A stretch of DNA of 64,000 bases from Micropterix aruncella (GCA_944548615.1 OX155965.1:23984946-24048945), one strand, 5' to 3'. Counted from the stretch's first letter, positions 44,211 to 56,600 are shown. Program-made: numbers and translations. Notes: generated by a model not told the origin, from the letters alone.

Positions 44211-45055
44211 TGTCTCGGCAAAATAGTTGTATTTAGAATTAACTACCAATAATATTAATATTAAAATATTCATAATACCGTAAACATTCCACACAACAAA
44301 TCCGTGAATATATGTATTCTACAGTTTTGAATAAGGGAATCACTAACATAGTATATTAAAGAAACCATGGAAACGAGAGAAACCATGGAAACAAGAGAAA
44401 AAAAAAATAACAAAAAAAAAAAGAAGTAACATATTTTGTTTTAAAAATTTTCATTCTTTCACAATGTAACAAATAGAAATAATTGAATTTATAATTTATT
44501 TGAGCCACATTGAAAGTGGAATTATAAAGTGACAAGAAAACAGTTTTTTATTCAACCTTCAAGCGGTAGAGACAAAAATAATAGTCAGTGTTCGGAAAAC
44601 TTTCGATAATTGAGTGCACAAGAGAGAACTTCGCGAGACCAGACTTCGACAGGACCGAGTTTATAACCCGACCCCGACGATATCTACGCTTCGCAGGACA
44701 GTACTGCTCTTCAAACGGTAAGCGACAATAACAGCTTATACCTTGATGCCTCAATTATGCGAGCGGCTAGATTTACAAACTAGTGGAGACTAGATCGATC
44801 TTATAGGAAAAGAGATCGCTGCGGAATCTGCAAAAGGAGACCGTACGATACAAGAACTTAAGGTCACCTTGTATCGCAACTCGCCGAGGAGAGACACGCC
44901 TCTACGAGTACCTGGTGTGCCATCGGCAGTAAAACGCCGGTTCACATCACCCCTGGGTGCCACCAAAATTGCACCTTGTCGTTCTATGGCTACCCTAAAA
45001 TAAGGTGGCAGATTTTCGATCGGTTTAACCGCTGACCGCTGGATTTGCCACTACA
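44211..45055 (+). repeat. 3' LTR of BEL/Pao element
   Basis: Same length and sequence as the 5' LTR at an offset of +3939. The homopolymer runs I compared have equal length. It is followed by GTATC. Confidence 0.9.
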
Positions 45056-45060
45056 GTATC

Positions 45061-45329
45061 TATAAATCGTTTATTACATTATAATATCGTTATTATATGT
45101 TAGTGTCAGAATAATAAACTAATCGTCATAAATATATTAAAACTGATAATGCAACCATAATGCATCACAATCGTTACTTTAGCGCTTCCTTTACGAAAAA
45201 TAGGTTATGACGACGCGAAATATAGCGGCGTGGTGTGTGGCTCCGCATGCCCGGCCTCCGACAAGCGACGATTTTTCATATAGTGGCACAGAATTTTCTT
45301 TAGCTGTAACTTTTTTCCTGTTGCAATTT
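45061..45329. other. Short gene-free stretch
   Basis: AT-rich flank of the BEL target site, then a GC-richer block leading into the family A cluster. Confidence 0.35.
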
Positions 45330-47372
45330 GGCCAATAAGACCCATGTGTGGGGTCGGCCACGCACGGGTCAACACCCATCCGGCGGCCTCCACGCAGAAG
45401 TGCGAGCTCGGGTAGGATTCTGGCCTGGGGGGCCAGTTCCCCTACGAGTCAACCTTCGGCGCTCCTGGGCGGTTTGCGCACCGCGCGGCGTCAGCCAATC
45501 GACTGTGCATTCTGACCGACAGCCGGGGTAGTCTGGAAATAGTACTGTCTCATATAGGATGGAGCTAATGGGCCCTTGCTGAGTTGGCCACGAAGACCCA
45601 TTCTGTTTCAGGGTCGGTCACACTCACGGGTCAACACCCATCCGATGGCCTCCACGCATGGGGTGCGAGCCTGGGTAGGACACTGGGTCAACCAGTCTCC
45701 CCTGGGAACAATCCTCTGGCGCTCCTGGACGGTCTGCGCACCGAGCGGCGCAAGCCAATCGATTGTGCTCTCCGACTAACAATCGGGGGAGTCTGGGAAC
45801 TGTATTGTTTCCTATAGAGCGGGGGTAGTTGTCTACCTTACGGCGACTGCTCTTGAAATGACCATTGGCCATCCGATCCCGGTTCAGAGTCGGGCAAAGG
45901 ACGCCTTGGTCCGCGACAGATTCGGTGCACTCCGTTTCACCGCTTCGTAAGGGAGAGGACCGCGCAAGCGACCTCGAACTCGGAACCAATCGAGAGACCG
46001 GAGAAATCTGGTCACAATTGGTAGTTAGGGCGCGAGTGCCGCCCGCCAGGTAACATACCTGGCTACTCGCGGTAAGGCGTTGGTCCCTAACGGGTTGTGG
46101 CGTAGCTAGACGTCGGATTTGTTATGTCCCAAGTCTTCTACGCTCACTGCACGGTCGATAGAACGAACAATCGTTAAAACGTCCTGCGGTGACGGGTTCG
46201 CCCGTTGTGGTTGACAACTCAATATGTCTCATATAGGGCTAACGGGCCCTGTTGCAGAGTTGGCCACGAAAACCCATTCGTTCAGGGTCGGTCATACTCA
46301 CGGGTCAACAACCATCCAGCAGCCTCCACGCAGAAGTACGAGCCTTTTGTAGGACTTTGACAAGCGGGCAAGTTTCCCCTAGGAGTCAACCTTCGGGCGC
46401 ACCTGGACGGTTTGAGCACCGTGCGGCGTCAGCCAATCGATTGTGCATTCTGACCGACAGCCGGGGGTCTGGAAAGAGTACTGTCTTTTATAGAGCGGGG
46501 CAGTTGTTTGTAACCTTACGGCAACTGCTCTTGAAAGAACCACTCGGCTATCCGATACCGGGTGAAGAGCCGAGCAAAGGGTGCCATGGTCCGCGATGGA
46601 TTCGGTAGACACCGTATCATTGCTACGCAAGAGAGAGGACCGCGCGAGCGAGCTGTAATCAGTCAGGAGGTAGGAGGTATCCTGACGGTTTTTTCCAGAC
46701 GGAGATATCTCTCCAAAGTGGTGATCGGGGGGCGAGGCTGCCCGCTGGTTACCTTTCCCGGTGCATCGCCTTAAGGCGTTGGCCCCTGACCTCTTGGCCT
46801 CTTGGCAGGACTGCCTCCCGGCGCTAATGGACGGTTTGCACACCGTTCGGCGACGCCAATCGGTTGTGCACTCTGGCTTATTGCTGAAGGAGTCTGGGGA
46901 CTATGGAAATATACTGTCTCCTACGCAGCGGGGTTAGATGTTGACCTGCCGTCAACCTTTCTTGAAATTACCATTTTGCTACCTGATCCTGAATTCAGAG
47001 CCGGGTAAAAGATGGCATTGGTCCGCGATAGATTCTAACTTAATCACCGCTGAAAATACGTCATGGAGGTAGCGCAAGCGACTTCGGACTCGTAACCAGT
47101 AGGGAGGTTGGAGGTTTCCTGATGGTTAATTCCAGACGGAGATATCCTTCCAAAACTGGTAGACGAGAGCGAGGCTGCCCGCTGGGTACCTTTCTCGGTG
47201 CCTCGCCGTAAGGCGTTGGCCTCTGTCGAGCATTTTATCTTACCTAGACGGTAGGTTTGTATTGCTCTCATTTGATTCATTGCGCTCATCTCACAGGAGA
47301 TAGAACGATTACTCTCGTTAAAACTCCCTGAGGTGACGGGCTCGCCCATTGTAGTTGACAATCTTAGTTACC
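45330..47372 (+). repeat. Family A repeat cluster (at least three tandem or nested copies)
   Basis: Three copies of the 5' module (TTGGCCA..AAGACCCAT, CACGGGTCAACACCCATCC, GCCTCCACGCA) begin near 45330, 45560 and 46235. Core blocks (GACGGTTTGCGCACCG, GTCAGCCAATCGA, AGAGGACCGCGC) recur, and 3' modules end at about 46222 and 47372 (GACAATCTTAG). A hybrid join is seen near 46790, where a 3' module is followed by a core block. The open frames (up to 154 codons) differ between copies and are not coding. Confidence 0.8.
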
Positions 47373-47586
47373 AAATTAACAAATAACAGTAATAAAAAGA
47401 GCTTTCCAACGACAATCTATAGTCGTTATCGGTGGTGGGGAAACGTCCCATACGTTTTTGGCCATACCTTTATATTTATTTTAATTCAAATACGTTTTTG
47501 TAATTTTATCTCATTTATTTATACAAAACAATAATTATGACTCACGAATTGTGTGCGTATGTGTATGTTTGCTGGGAGACGGAGAC

Positions 47587-47599
47587 AGTGGGAGTGTGT

Positions 47600-47631
<32 letters not shown>

Positions 47632-47653
47632 AAGAGGGGGGGGGGTGAGAGTG
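47587..47653. repeat. GT/GA/G compound microsatellite
   Basis: TGTGTATGTGTGTGTGTG, then a GA run, then a G run. The short frames across it are artefacts. Confidence 0.9.
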
Positions 47654-47682
47654 TATGGGTATGTATTTATTTTTTATTTTAT

Positions 47683-48117
47683 TTTTTTCAGGAAACAGAC
47701 AGTACAAACAATATATTTACTTAATCAAAATATAACAAACATAAACCATTTAAATGTTTCCACCAATTAAACGGTCGTATAGTGCATTATTCTATATAAA
47801 AGAAAAGTTTAAAATATACAAACATTTTTTAAAGTGTAATTTTTAGAGTTTTTTTAAATAAACAGAAAATATTCTGAAAAGTTATAGCTAAGTTACTAAA
47901 CAGTCCAAAGTATTACAAGAGTAAATATAAAGTAAATAGAGCAAAAAAAAAACAGTAAATAGATTCATAGACATGTATATTAATATGGTAATAAATAAAT
48001 TAATTAATTAATAGATAGTAATAAAAAAATCAAATATTTAATTATGTAATGACACATTTTATGAGAACGAAAAATAGAAAAAAGGAATAAGTTATGTAAA
48101 TACAAAGATAAGAGGAG
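47683..48117 (-). repeat. Non-LTR element 3' UTR, inverted copy
   Basis: The reverse complement of 2778-3222 with scattered changes. The coding part is absent, so this is a heavily 5'-truncated insertion. A GTGTGAGGGTG / GTGTGTGT microsatellite lies at its head (48118-48182). Confidence 0.75.
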
Positions 48118-48182
48118 GGTGTGTGAGGGTGCTTGTGTGCGTGTGAGTGAGGGTGAGTATGTGTGTGTGTGTGCGTGTGTAT

Positions 48183-48995
48183 GTATGTACATGTATGTAT
48201 ATTTATTTACATGTTTATCAAGCATCTGTTTTCCTGCTCTATTCAACTACCCCAATCTAAAACCTCAATAAATCGCGAAACAGCTCCGCCAAGCGTGGCC
48301 AAACACCTTCGATTTTTGACTGCGCTCGAACAGAAGATAAATTCGTCGCCTGATTCGAGCCGCTTTACATGAAAAGGGTATAAAGCCCAGTTGGCCCTGG
48401 GAATTTATAGGTAGGGGCGCGCTTAACCTTCGTCAAAGCGGTGACGGCCTCACCTATATATACCTCGCGATATCAAAATAAACGAGTTGCTTTCACACCC
48501 CTAGTTGCCGGTTGGCGCCTCATGCACGAAATAACATGAAGATAGGCCCTGCTCCAACTTAAGAGTAGGGAAGAGTTGTATAAAAATCATTGATATATAA
48601 ATACTAGACCCCGTGACCAGCCTGAGAATGCGTCAGCCGAATAGAAAGAGACGTCTAGTCGTGCATTCACGGAGACTCGTAATATATCACTATGGCAACG
48701 CGTTTATATCACTATGGCAACGCTTCGACGCCATAAGTCTGCTATGTTATGGATAAACGAGCATGCGCAACTAGACAAGGATAGAGGGAGCCATAACAAC
48801 TTTTTTTTTTGAATTTTTATTTTATTTATCCCTAGTGTTACATGATTCAATTTCCTATAACATATTTTACATGATTTAGTCGTAAATACAAAATGTAGAA
48901 CTCTGGAAATTTACTAAAATGTGCGGCTTCGGCGGGATTTTATCATCTCACTAGGCAGAGCCTGTATTGAGGTGATAAAACACAACTAAAAACAC
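48183..48995. other. Gene-free stretch
   Basis: A GC-richer block at 48260-48560 contains TATATATACC and CGATTTTTGACTGCGCTCGA; no gene could be recognised there. ATATCACTATGGCAACGC is repeated directly at 48684-48701 and 48705-48722. Confidence 0.4.
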
Positions 48996-49113
48996 AACTA
49001 TCATGATAGTTATGTTTTTAAAAATTACATTTTTAGCATTTAATTTTGTGACCCATCCATGTGTAGGAATGCCTATCTGCTGGAGTAGTTGATTGTATTG
49101 TATTGTTTTGTAT
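48996..49113 (+). repeat. Family E retroposon-like repeat, copy 3 (5'-truncated)
   Basis: AACTATCATGATAGTTATG...GGAATGCCTATCTGCTGGAG...TTGTATTGTATTG matches only the last 120 bp of 15921-16230, including the pentamer tail. Confidence 0.65.
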
Positions 49114-49359
49114 TAATATTTTAAAAATCAAGAGTTTGATTTTATGGACATAGTGATTAAAAATAAAATAACAATACGGTTGTTCATTAAATTACAGCAA
49201 AAAGAAATGAAAAGTGTTCCAAACAAACAAACATATCAAATTTTAGAAAAAAAATATAACAAATTTAGAATAAAAATAAAAAAAATGAATTTCATGATAT
49301 TTAATATTGCCTTGAAATATACAGTAAATAAATAAAATAAAATACAAACGGAGCTGCAA

Positions 49360-49865
49360 TGGAATTCACCGACTGAAGTCGGGCCCATCATATTCTAATA
49401 CTATTTTTACACTTCTGGGGGGTCAACAGTGGATTCCGGACTAACGACCGGCTGTGGTAGGTTTAGGACATATGTCTTGCAGCAAACGGTGCTGTCCGTG
49501 GGCTGCTTCATCGCCCGAATCCGCCCGTATCGTATCGTGACGTCCCGCCCGCCCCTGTGGGTGCGTGCCTTTTGCGGGTTCTCCCGGTCTAGATACCCCC
49601 GACGGCGCCCCTGCTGCTGTTTATTGATGTAAGTCGGTACCGCACATAGCCACATGGATACACCGCCACAAATCACCAGCGATAGATATAAATAACAGTA
49701 ATCTAGTATATAAGAGTAACTTAATTTGTAAAACTTTTTTTTCTAATTATTTGTTAGTTTGTAAGCAATATGTAAATAGTTTTCGATAAAAAATAAACGG
49801 TTCACGGGGTTGCCGGAGGGGGTAGAAACCCGGAGAATCTTCCTTCATGTCTCCGTTCGTTCATC
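49360..49865. other. GC-rich block then AT-rich trailer, unassigned
   Basis: 49390-49680 is GC-rich and open on both strands (67 codons plus, 89 codons minus). Neither product is recognised. It is followed by an AT-rich stretch with AATAAA (49789-49794) and then two hairpins; together this could be the 3' end of an unidentified retroelement. Confidence 0.35.
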
Positions 49866-49956
49866 CCTCACGCGCTACCCTTCCGGTACGCGTGAGGTTG
49901 TCGTTGCACGACATCCCGGGCAGATACAACGACCCATATTGTTAGAACTGCCCGGG
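49866..49956. repeat. Two adjacent GC-rich hairpins
   Basis: Hairpin 1: CCTCACGCG (49866-49874) with CGCGTGAGG (49889-49897), plus inner TACC/GGTA. Hairpin 2: CCCGGGCAG (49915-49923) with CTGCCCGGG (49948-49956). They are 17 nt apart and follow AATAAA at 49789. Confidence 0.75.
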
Positions 49957-49959
49957 TGG

Positions 49960-50579
49960 TAGGCGGGGTTTCTTCCCCCGCCCTTCACCGCATAAACGTA
50001 TAACAAAAGCTGTCTTGCCTCATGTGAGCGTTCACCTTACGACCCATTCACTCCCCCTTCGAAGCCTATCAATATATGTGTCCCGCAATTTAGACTCTGA
50101 AATGGATTTAATTGTTAGGGTTCTCAGATTGAAAAAATCTAAATATTCATCACTATTGGTTATGGTGTTGTATAACAGGTATGCACTTGAGATAGGATTG
50201 TGGAAAGATAATTTTTCTGTAAAATGTAATGTGAAATGTTTAGTTTCGGTTAAGCGCAGTCGTCGGAAAATCTGATTTCAAGTTTTGCAGCTCTTAGAAG
50301 ATCGTCTTCGGCGCATTACCGCAAGAATAGGGACACAATCTTCTTTATGAGTCCACTCCAACTTGCAGATCGTTCTGCGTAGTGCCGCGACCTGCTCCTA
50401 GTATATTTGTTTGTAAAAGCAAGACACCAATCTACGTTTTCTTAACAATATTTGCCCGCCCACTCATGATGGTTCTCTTTTATTGCGGAATCGCAGCAGG
50501 TGGTCGCCACATGTCATATGCATACTCTGTCATTTCCATCACATATAATATAATGATTGATGAGTTCGTATGTGGGTCC
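49960..50579. other. Gene-free stretch
   Basis: The frame 50015-50275 (86 codons) has no recognised motif. Nothing else supported. Confidence 0.35.
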
Positions 50580-51300
50580 TAAATATAAATATGCCGCAGT
50601 ATATTCAAAATGTTAATCAAATATCATTTGTACCGGTATTGATTATATATTATATAAGATTGAGGAATTCCATAGAACGATTTAGCAACCTTTTTGTGCC
50701 GGCGAAATGCAGGTGGCGCTGAGCTCATTGACGGCCAAACCAATAGCAATTTATTTGGCTATCTATAAAAACTATAATAATAGGCTCGATTGCGTTTCTC
50801 TTGAACTGAAATCGAAAATTAGTTGATGTGAACGAGCGAGAGCAGTACGTCAGAGCGGAATGTGGAATGAACGGTTTTTTTTTCGGAACGGAACTTTTCC
50901 GCATTAAAACTACCCACTAAAGATAAAACAGATAAATTTAATACCGCACGAAATGTTTTTAAACTTCTTCGGGCGTCTATAAGTTCGACTGGTAGTTTTG
51001 GTGCGGGAAAAACGACGATAGTTCATTTCTTTTTCCGCTCTACCGTCTTGCTCTGTCTCGTTCGGTTGAACTAAGTTCCTATTTTAGTTCATGAAGAAAC
51101 GCAATCGGGTTCAATCAATAGTTTTTTTATAAAGGACTAACTCATAATAAAAAGCCAATAATTTAACCAATGATAACAATAATAACATTCAAATATTACT
51201 GCTACTATCGCATGTTTTATATACTTGCTTGATAACGTCCCAGAAATAATACGGAGATATAAAATGCAATCTAGTCTATATGAACATTAAAGTTCGTAAT
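50580..51300 (+). repeat. Family D repeat, copy 3, interrupted by a family H MITE
   Basis: The left part includes AATGCAGGTGGCGCTGAGC and ATAGCAATTTATTTGGCTATC. The right part resumes with TTTTTTTATAAAGGACTAAC and continues to AGAAATAATACGGAGA. In copy 12440 these parts adjoin (ATCTATAATAC...GGTTTTTTATAGAGGACTG), so 50783-51113 is an insertion. Confidence 0.65.
50783..51113 (+). mobile_element. Family H MITE, copy 2 (complete)
   Basis: Inverted ends: GGCTCGATTGCGTTTCTC on the left and GAAACGCAATCGGGTT on the right. The body is shared with 3400-3706. About 330 bp, non-coding. The target duplication is unclear (AATAG occurs on both sides but within AT-rich sequence). Confidence 0.75.
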
Positions 51301-51540
51301 TATTACGTATTAAAAACTGTATACCGAATAAACAATTGACGTGTTTATGTAAATTATATTAAAATAATAAGAGCTATAATTTTAAAATTTGTTTTTTATT
51401 ATATTATTAATTAAGACCGTATAGGCGTGTTTAGATCGCCATCTACAGTGAGCCAACATACGTTTATACCACGAACGTCACCATATTGAATATAATAAAT
51501 TATTAGTTAAAAAAAAAACACTAAAAACACGCTTTTGGGC

Positions 51541-51740
51541 TATGACACGATATTCACATACACACGGCTATGATACGATATTCCATCATGGAATGCCAGT
51601 GCCTATATTCCGGCTTCATCATCACACCTTGAAACATAATCGTGGTCAAAGTTTATTCCAAGACTTTTCTAACAAGTCCAAACACAGCTATGATACGATG
51701 TTCCATCATGAAGTTCCAGTTCATATCTTCAGACTCCATC
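51541..51740 (+). repeat. Tandem pair of ~125-bp units
   Basis: GGCTATGATACGATATTCCATCATGGAA...TCATCATCAC.CC occurs twice (51562 and 51686), and the first unit again at 57738-57795. Units are flanked by TTTTGGGCTAT in both loci. Unclassified dispersed repeat. Confidence 0.65.
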
Positions 51741-51811
51741 ATCAGACCAGTTCGACAGTACCATATTATTATATTGTCATCAGAACTACATACAGCTGCC
51801 AATTTTCATGA

Positions 51812-52344
51812 CGCTACGATCCTTGGAAGATGGTTAAATTAGTTACCTTAGATTCCATTACATAGTTACATACAGGTCGACCTAATAAAAGCGTGTTAAT
51901 AAAAGAATATTAATATCTTTTTGGATTGAGCACCATCTACATGTTGCGTTTCGAAGTAAAATACTGGCTGCCAAATTATAGTACGACGTTGAGTAATATC
52001 ATACGCTAAATAATAAATGTTACTATAGAGTTGACCAATCTAATATCATATATGTACGTATATAATGAATGGTATTAGGCTGCAAAGGTTAAAGATGCCG
52101 TTAAATTATATAATAACTAATATTATTTCCCAGGGTACCTAGTAAAAACAATAAACAATAAGTTTTGAAATCAGCTTTGAAAACATTGTATATGCCTAAA
52201 TCCTTCCAAATAAAAGTGCTTTTGACGTTCCTATTTTTTTAATTACTTTTTAACCTAATTTTGTTTAAAGTAATTTTTTTTTTCAAAAATATGTGATGAT
52301 TTTTTTGAAAATAAGTGAACCAAGACTAAACTTTATACTTCTTT
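51812..52344. other. Gene-free stretch
   Basis: AT-rich, nothing recognised. Confidence 0.35.
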
Positions 52345-52575
52345 ACTTCCGGGTGAACGAAGGCGTTAGTCACAATGTGGATTGCTTTAGCTGAGCGCTT
52401 GCTTTATATTATAGTCTTTTTTCAAATCAGTTATTTTCCCAACCACTATTATATTTTCAAATCTTTCTTGCCTTGGCCAAATGATGATGATACCAAATTT
52501 CAGCTTTATCGAATTAAGCGTTTGTGCACTATTGTGGAAGAATATATACAGACAGACAGATAGACATACAGACAG
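52345..52575 (+). repeat. Family G repeat copy
   Basis: CTTGCCTTGGCCAAATGATG, TTTCAGCTTTATCGAATTAA and ACAGACAGACAG tail blocks match 57160-57420. It joins directly to an inverted family A terminus at 52582. Confidence 0.55.
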
Positions 52576-52581
52576 ACAGAC

Positions 52582-53551
52582 ACAACTAGAGCTGTCAACT
52601 ATAACGAACGAACCCATCACCTCAGGAAGTTTTAACGATGTTGGATGGTTCTGTCTCCCGTGAGGTGAGCGTAGAAGACTTGATGAAAAACCAATCCACT
52701 GTCTAGTTACGCCACCTGCCCGTCAGAGGCCAACGCCTTACGGTGAAGCGCCGGGAATGGTAACCGGCGGGTAGCCTCGCTCCCTGACTACCAGTTTCAG
52801 AAAGATATCTCCGTCTGGAATTAACATCAGGATACCTCTAACCTCCCGAATGATCACGGGTTCGAAGTCACTTGCGCGACCTCTACCTGCCGTATGTTCA
52901 GCGGTGATTCGGTTTGAATCTATCGCGGACCAAAGGCATCTTTTGCCCGGCTCTGAATTCAGAATCAGGTAGCCTAATGGTCATTTCAGGAGTGGTTGAC
53001 GACAGGTAAACATCCACCCCCGCTGCTTAGGAGGCAGTATATTTCCGTAGTCTCCAGACTCCTTCAGCAATTAGTCAGAGTGCACAACCGAGAGTCGTCG
53101 CCGGACGGTGCGCAAACCGTCCAGTAAAGCCGGGATGCAATCCCATCATGAGAAACCGGTCCCCCAGCCGTGAGGCTTGAGACGCGAGAGTCTTACTTGG
53201 GGCACAGTATACCAGACAGTAGCTTTTCTTAGAACAAAATTGAAATTGAAGCGAATACTTCACGAGCTGTAAGGGCTCGGATATCGCAGCCAGATGTCCC
53301 GCTACTCGGCCCACGCAGATATCCAAACGTCCGAAAGGGTCGCCAGCCTTTACCTGCGAGTAATGCTAACTAAAGGCGTACATCGGGACGTACCAATCTG
53401 CCCACATTCCGCACCCTCTTCCCGCAATGCCCTGTAGCTCGAGAGTAAAGCTACTGGGTGGTATACTGAGCCTGGGGTGGCCTTCCGCACGAGGAGGCTT
53501 CTGAATAGGAGCTGAATCGTGAATTAAGCCGATCCGGGAACAAAATGGATC
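52582..53551 (-). repeat. Family A repeat, long minus-strand copy
   Basis: On the minus strand it runs from CCATTTTGTTCCCGGATCGG (53551-53532) through the core block GGACGGTTTGCGCACCG to a terminus ending AGCTCTAGTTG (52582). It is close to 1 kb and has a 5' module shared with 34850-35866 rather than with the 45560 copy, which shows the mosaic nature of the family. It is followed by a GACA repeat (53555-53575). Confidence 0.7.
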
Positions 53552-53949
53552 TTGACAGACAGACAGACAGACAGACTTCAATTGATATTTCCGTCTTCAT
53601 CTCGAAAAAAATGCGCATTTACAGTACTTTCCCTCCTCGTCAGTTGGTAACCCGGAAAAGCAAAATCTATATGGGTCTCACGATGAGACAGCTAAATTCA
53701 GTTTTCGTAATATATTCAAGAATTATTTTAGAGGTTATCGCTGAATCAGGTATCATAAATGCGGTGCTTGCGGCGGAGTGGAGCGACCTATTGGCAAACG
53801 GTTGGGCTGCATTGGCCTTGACCGATGGCCCCCGTGGGCTAGGCCACTCGGTTACCCGCCAGACTCGCGTGGTTCAAGTTCGAATTATTAATGTAGTTTT
53901 GTAACGAACGAACTGTGCGCGATTTTGGTAACGGTAACGGCCCCTGTAG

Positions 53950-54545
53950 ACTGTTAGATGGCAACTTGTTTCCAGTGGGTTTCAATTCAAGTCATTTTAA
54001 CTCCTATCTGGTAGCCTCCTCGAAGAGGGGCTTACTCTGTCAGGGCCGCTGTGAGATTCTGCCACGGATGTAATCCTGCAGTCGGAGGCGGTTATGATAA
54101 GAAGATCGCGGATTCAGGGGAATACCTCGGGCGGTGCACCATCCGGTTTGCTAGGTGTTGATTGCCTAGCCGGCAAATAACCAGAGGGGCCTGGAGACGC
54201 ACGTGTCCTATGACAGCGGAGAGTAGTTTTCGACCTGACGTCTTCAACCCTTAAATCGATCCGTCGGCCACCCGATCGCGAGTGACCATGGCGTGCAAAA
54301 GGCGTCGCTGTCCGTAGAGTTCGCGCAAGCGACTTCGAACCCCTGACCAGACCGGAGTATGGTGTAATCTGGCCAAATCTGGTTAGTAAGCGCGTGAGGT
54401 TGACCGGCTGGGCTCACATTGCAGTGCTTCTTGGTAAGAGGTGGCCTTCTTACGGGCATGTTGACCTAGCTAGACTGTGGACTATGTAATCACCTCACGG
54501 CTGAAAGAACAATCTATATCGTTATAACAGCATGGGCTGTCGAGT
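53950..54545 (+). repeat. Family B/A composite repeat
   Basis: CTATCTGGTAGCCTCCTCGA, AATCCTGCAGTCGGAGGCGG, AGCCGGCAAATAACCAG, GACCTGACGTCTTCAACC and AGAACAATCTATATCG appear in the same order as at 34850 and 10900. It ends near GCATGGGCTGTCGAG. Confidence 0.65.
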
Positions 54546-55639
54546 TCAACCATTGCAGATGGCAGCTTCAAACTCTGCGCAATTTTGGTAACGGGCCCTG
54601 TAGAATGGTAGACGACAACTAGCTGCCAGTGGGTTTCAATTCAGGTAATTTCCTACGAGGTGTGGTTATCTGCGTGAGAGATACATTTTTAATGAACTCC
54701 TTAACAAAGAAAGCTCGAAGCTCTCCTGACCAAACTGTATGAACTAAAACTTGATGATTGTTTCACCGAACCTGACCAGACGCGGTCGTAAAATAGCTGT
54801 AACACCTCTACATCTTGGTCCATCGGTGCGACTAATACCACCCCACTACAACCTCTATTTTTCAGCTTGTGTGTATAGGCAGCTAACGGTTCCGTGCAGT
54901 TTGAGCCATATGACCTGATTTTTACAATGGCTAACAATAATTGTAAAATGTGTATTTCAGAGAAATTAATTAAAATACATACTCATTACTAATGATTAAG
55001 TGTTGGAATTAACAAAAGCATTAAACGCAAAACGCCGTTTCGAAATCGAACTGTTACGGCAATTTATAGTCCTAATCGGTTAGGTACCTACCAAGTTAAC
55101 AATTGTTGCGTTTGAATCATATTTCATTAGACATTTTTAACAAACAGCACTTCGAAAAGAAATAATTAATATTATTATTAGATCAAGTCGATTTAGTCCA
55201 ACCATATCAACCTATTAGACCTTTGCCGATGTGAAAAATGTTGTGAAAAATGTTTCAATGCGCTAACGGCACTTACGTCAAATAATATTTCGTCGGCTAT
55301 ACACATAAAATCGGTTTTCACCCCAAGACTTTCACAGAAATTAGCCAAGGACTGATTTCATCTGAATATTAATTTCATAAACAAAATCGATTAGCGCCCT
55401 CTCTCGGCCGGCGGACGAACCCGGTTGGGTCCGTTTGCAATTGCCTCGGGCAGCGCGGTTCGTTTCTTGGCTAAGCGCCAACAGACGGCGTTAATACTTG
55501 GTTAAAATCTATGGCGGAATTTAAATATATTGGTATACGAGATATTCCAACTAAAATTTTACAAAGTGATTTCGGCATTACAATATAGATAAATAGATAG
55601 ATATAGACAAGGTATCTATGTATAAAATTTAATTCTCAG
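54546..55639. other. Gene-free stretch
   Basis: 54575-54640 repeats part of 53930-53990 (TTTTGGTAACGG...CCCTGTAGA). No gene recognised in the rest. Confidence 0.4.
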
Positions 55640-56270
55640 CATCGAGATTGAAATATGACTAAGGCACCCTCTGGTGGACCGATTTCAACCACACCCGTTT
55701 CAAATCTTGCCGTGACCAAAAGATGCCTGCATGCCGAATTTCAGCTCGTTGGGACTGTGTTTGGGTGGTATTTTATTTATGTTTTGGTATACATTAAGGT
55801 TATCAGTTATCAGTGTGATCGTACAGATATAAATTGTAACTAGTTATATAAGCAATAAGGAAATGAACACAACCCATACGATCATTCTAGAGAAATGCTT
55901 AACTAGACAGAACAGCCCGTATCTCGGCATACTAAATATACTGCCTTGGTTTTTAAGTAGTACTGACGTTACTTGACAACTAAACTACTTTCAATATTAA
56001 TACTAAAATAATGGTATACAATATTACACATGTCAATTTAAAAATACAAGATATATGAGGTTAGTTAGTATTGTGGAGGAATACACACAGACACGCAGAA
56101 GCGCGTTGATCATACTTTCCCTTCTCGCCGGTTGGTGGGCCAGGAAGTAATATATTATTTCTCTGGTGTTCTGACGAAATTCAGCGTTGGGATAGCTTTG
56201 GTCAAACAAACAATTAGTTAATACTAAAAACACATTTTTAAAAACAAGCTTTTATTAAAATGATCTGTCC
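55640..56270. other. Family G fragment and gene-free stretch
   Basis: 55640-55770 carries partial family G blocks (TTGCCGTGACCAAAAGATGCC, AATTTCAGCTCGTTGG). The remainder holds no recognised feature. Confidence 0.4.
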
Positions 56271-56600
56271 CGAGCCAACCCAGGGTGCAGCAGCCATATC
56301 ATAGTGGAACTTAGAACAGGCTATCATAATTAATTGCGTATACAAAATTTTGTGTCTGTGCTGTTGACCAAGGAGAAGTCCCCTCGTCAAGAGCCAACCC
56401 AGGGCGCAGCAGCTATGCTATGGTGAAACTTAGAACGGGCTTTCACAATTGAATGCGTATACAAATTTTCGTGACTGTGCTGTTGAACGTTGAGGACTCC
56501 CCTCGTCAGGAGCCAACTCTAGGCTCAGTAGCCATGTAATGATGGAACGTATAACGGGCTATCATAATTGAATGTCTATACAAAATTTCCCCAATCCTGG
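56271..56600 (+). repeat. Tandem array of ~115-bp units (family F), locus 2
   Basis: Three units contain GAGCCAACCCAGGGTGCAGC, GGAACTTAGAACAGGCTATC, AATTGCGTATACAAAATTT and TGTGCTGTTGACC. The trailer CAGATTCAGGTCATGCT..ATTGTTATC is the same as that after 4370. Confidence 0.75.

Larger units (their letters stand above)
40272..45055 (+). mobile_element. BEL/Pao LTR retrotransposon with internal deletion of protease-RT
   Basis: The 4.8-kb element has 845-bp LTRs that I find identical by eye, a GTATC target duplication, a tRNA-Tyr-type primer site, one long ORF and a polypurine tract. Full BEL/Pao elements are usually 6-9 kb with Gag-PR-RT-RH-IN. Here Gag runs in frame into the end of RNase H and integrase. 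Identical LTRs mean very recent insertion, so a protein lacking RT must have been copied with RT supplied by another element (inference). Confidence 0.95.

Noticed and set aside
46379..46843. 154-codon minus-strand frame
   Set aside because: It crosses joins between family A modules and is not conserved among copies.
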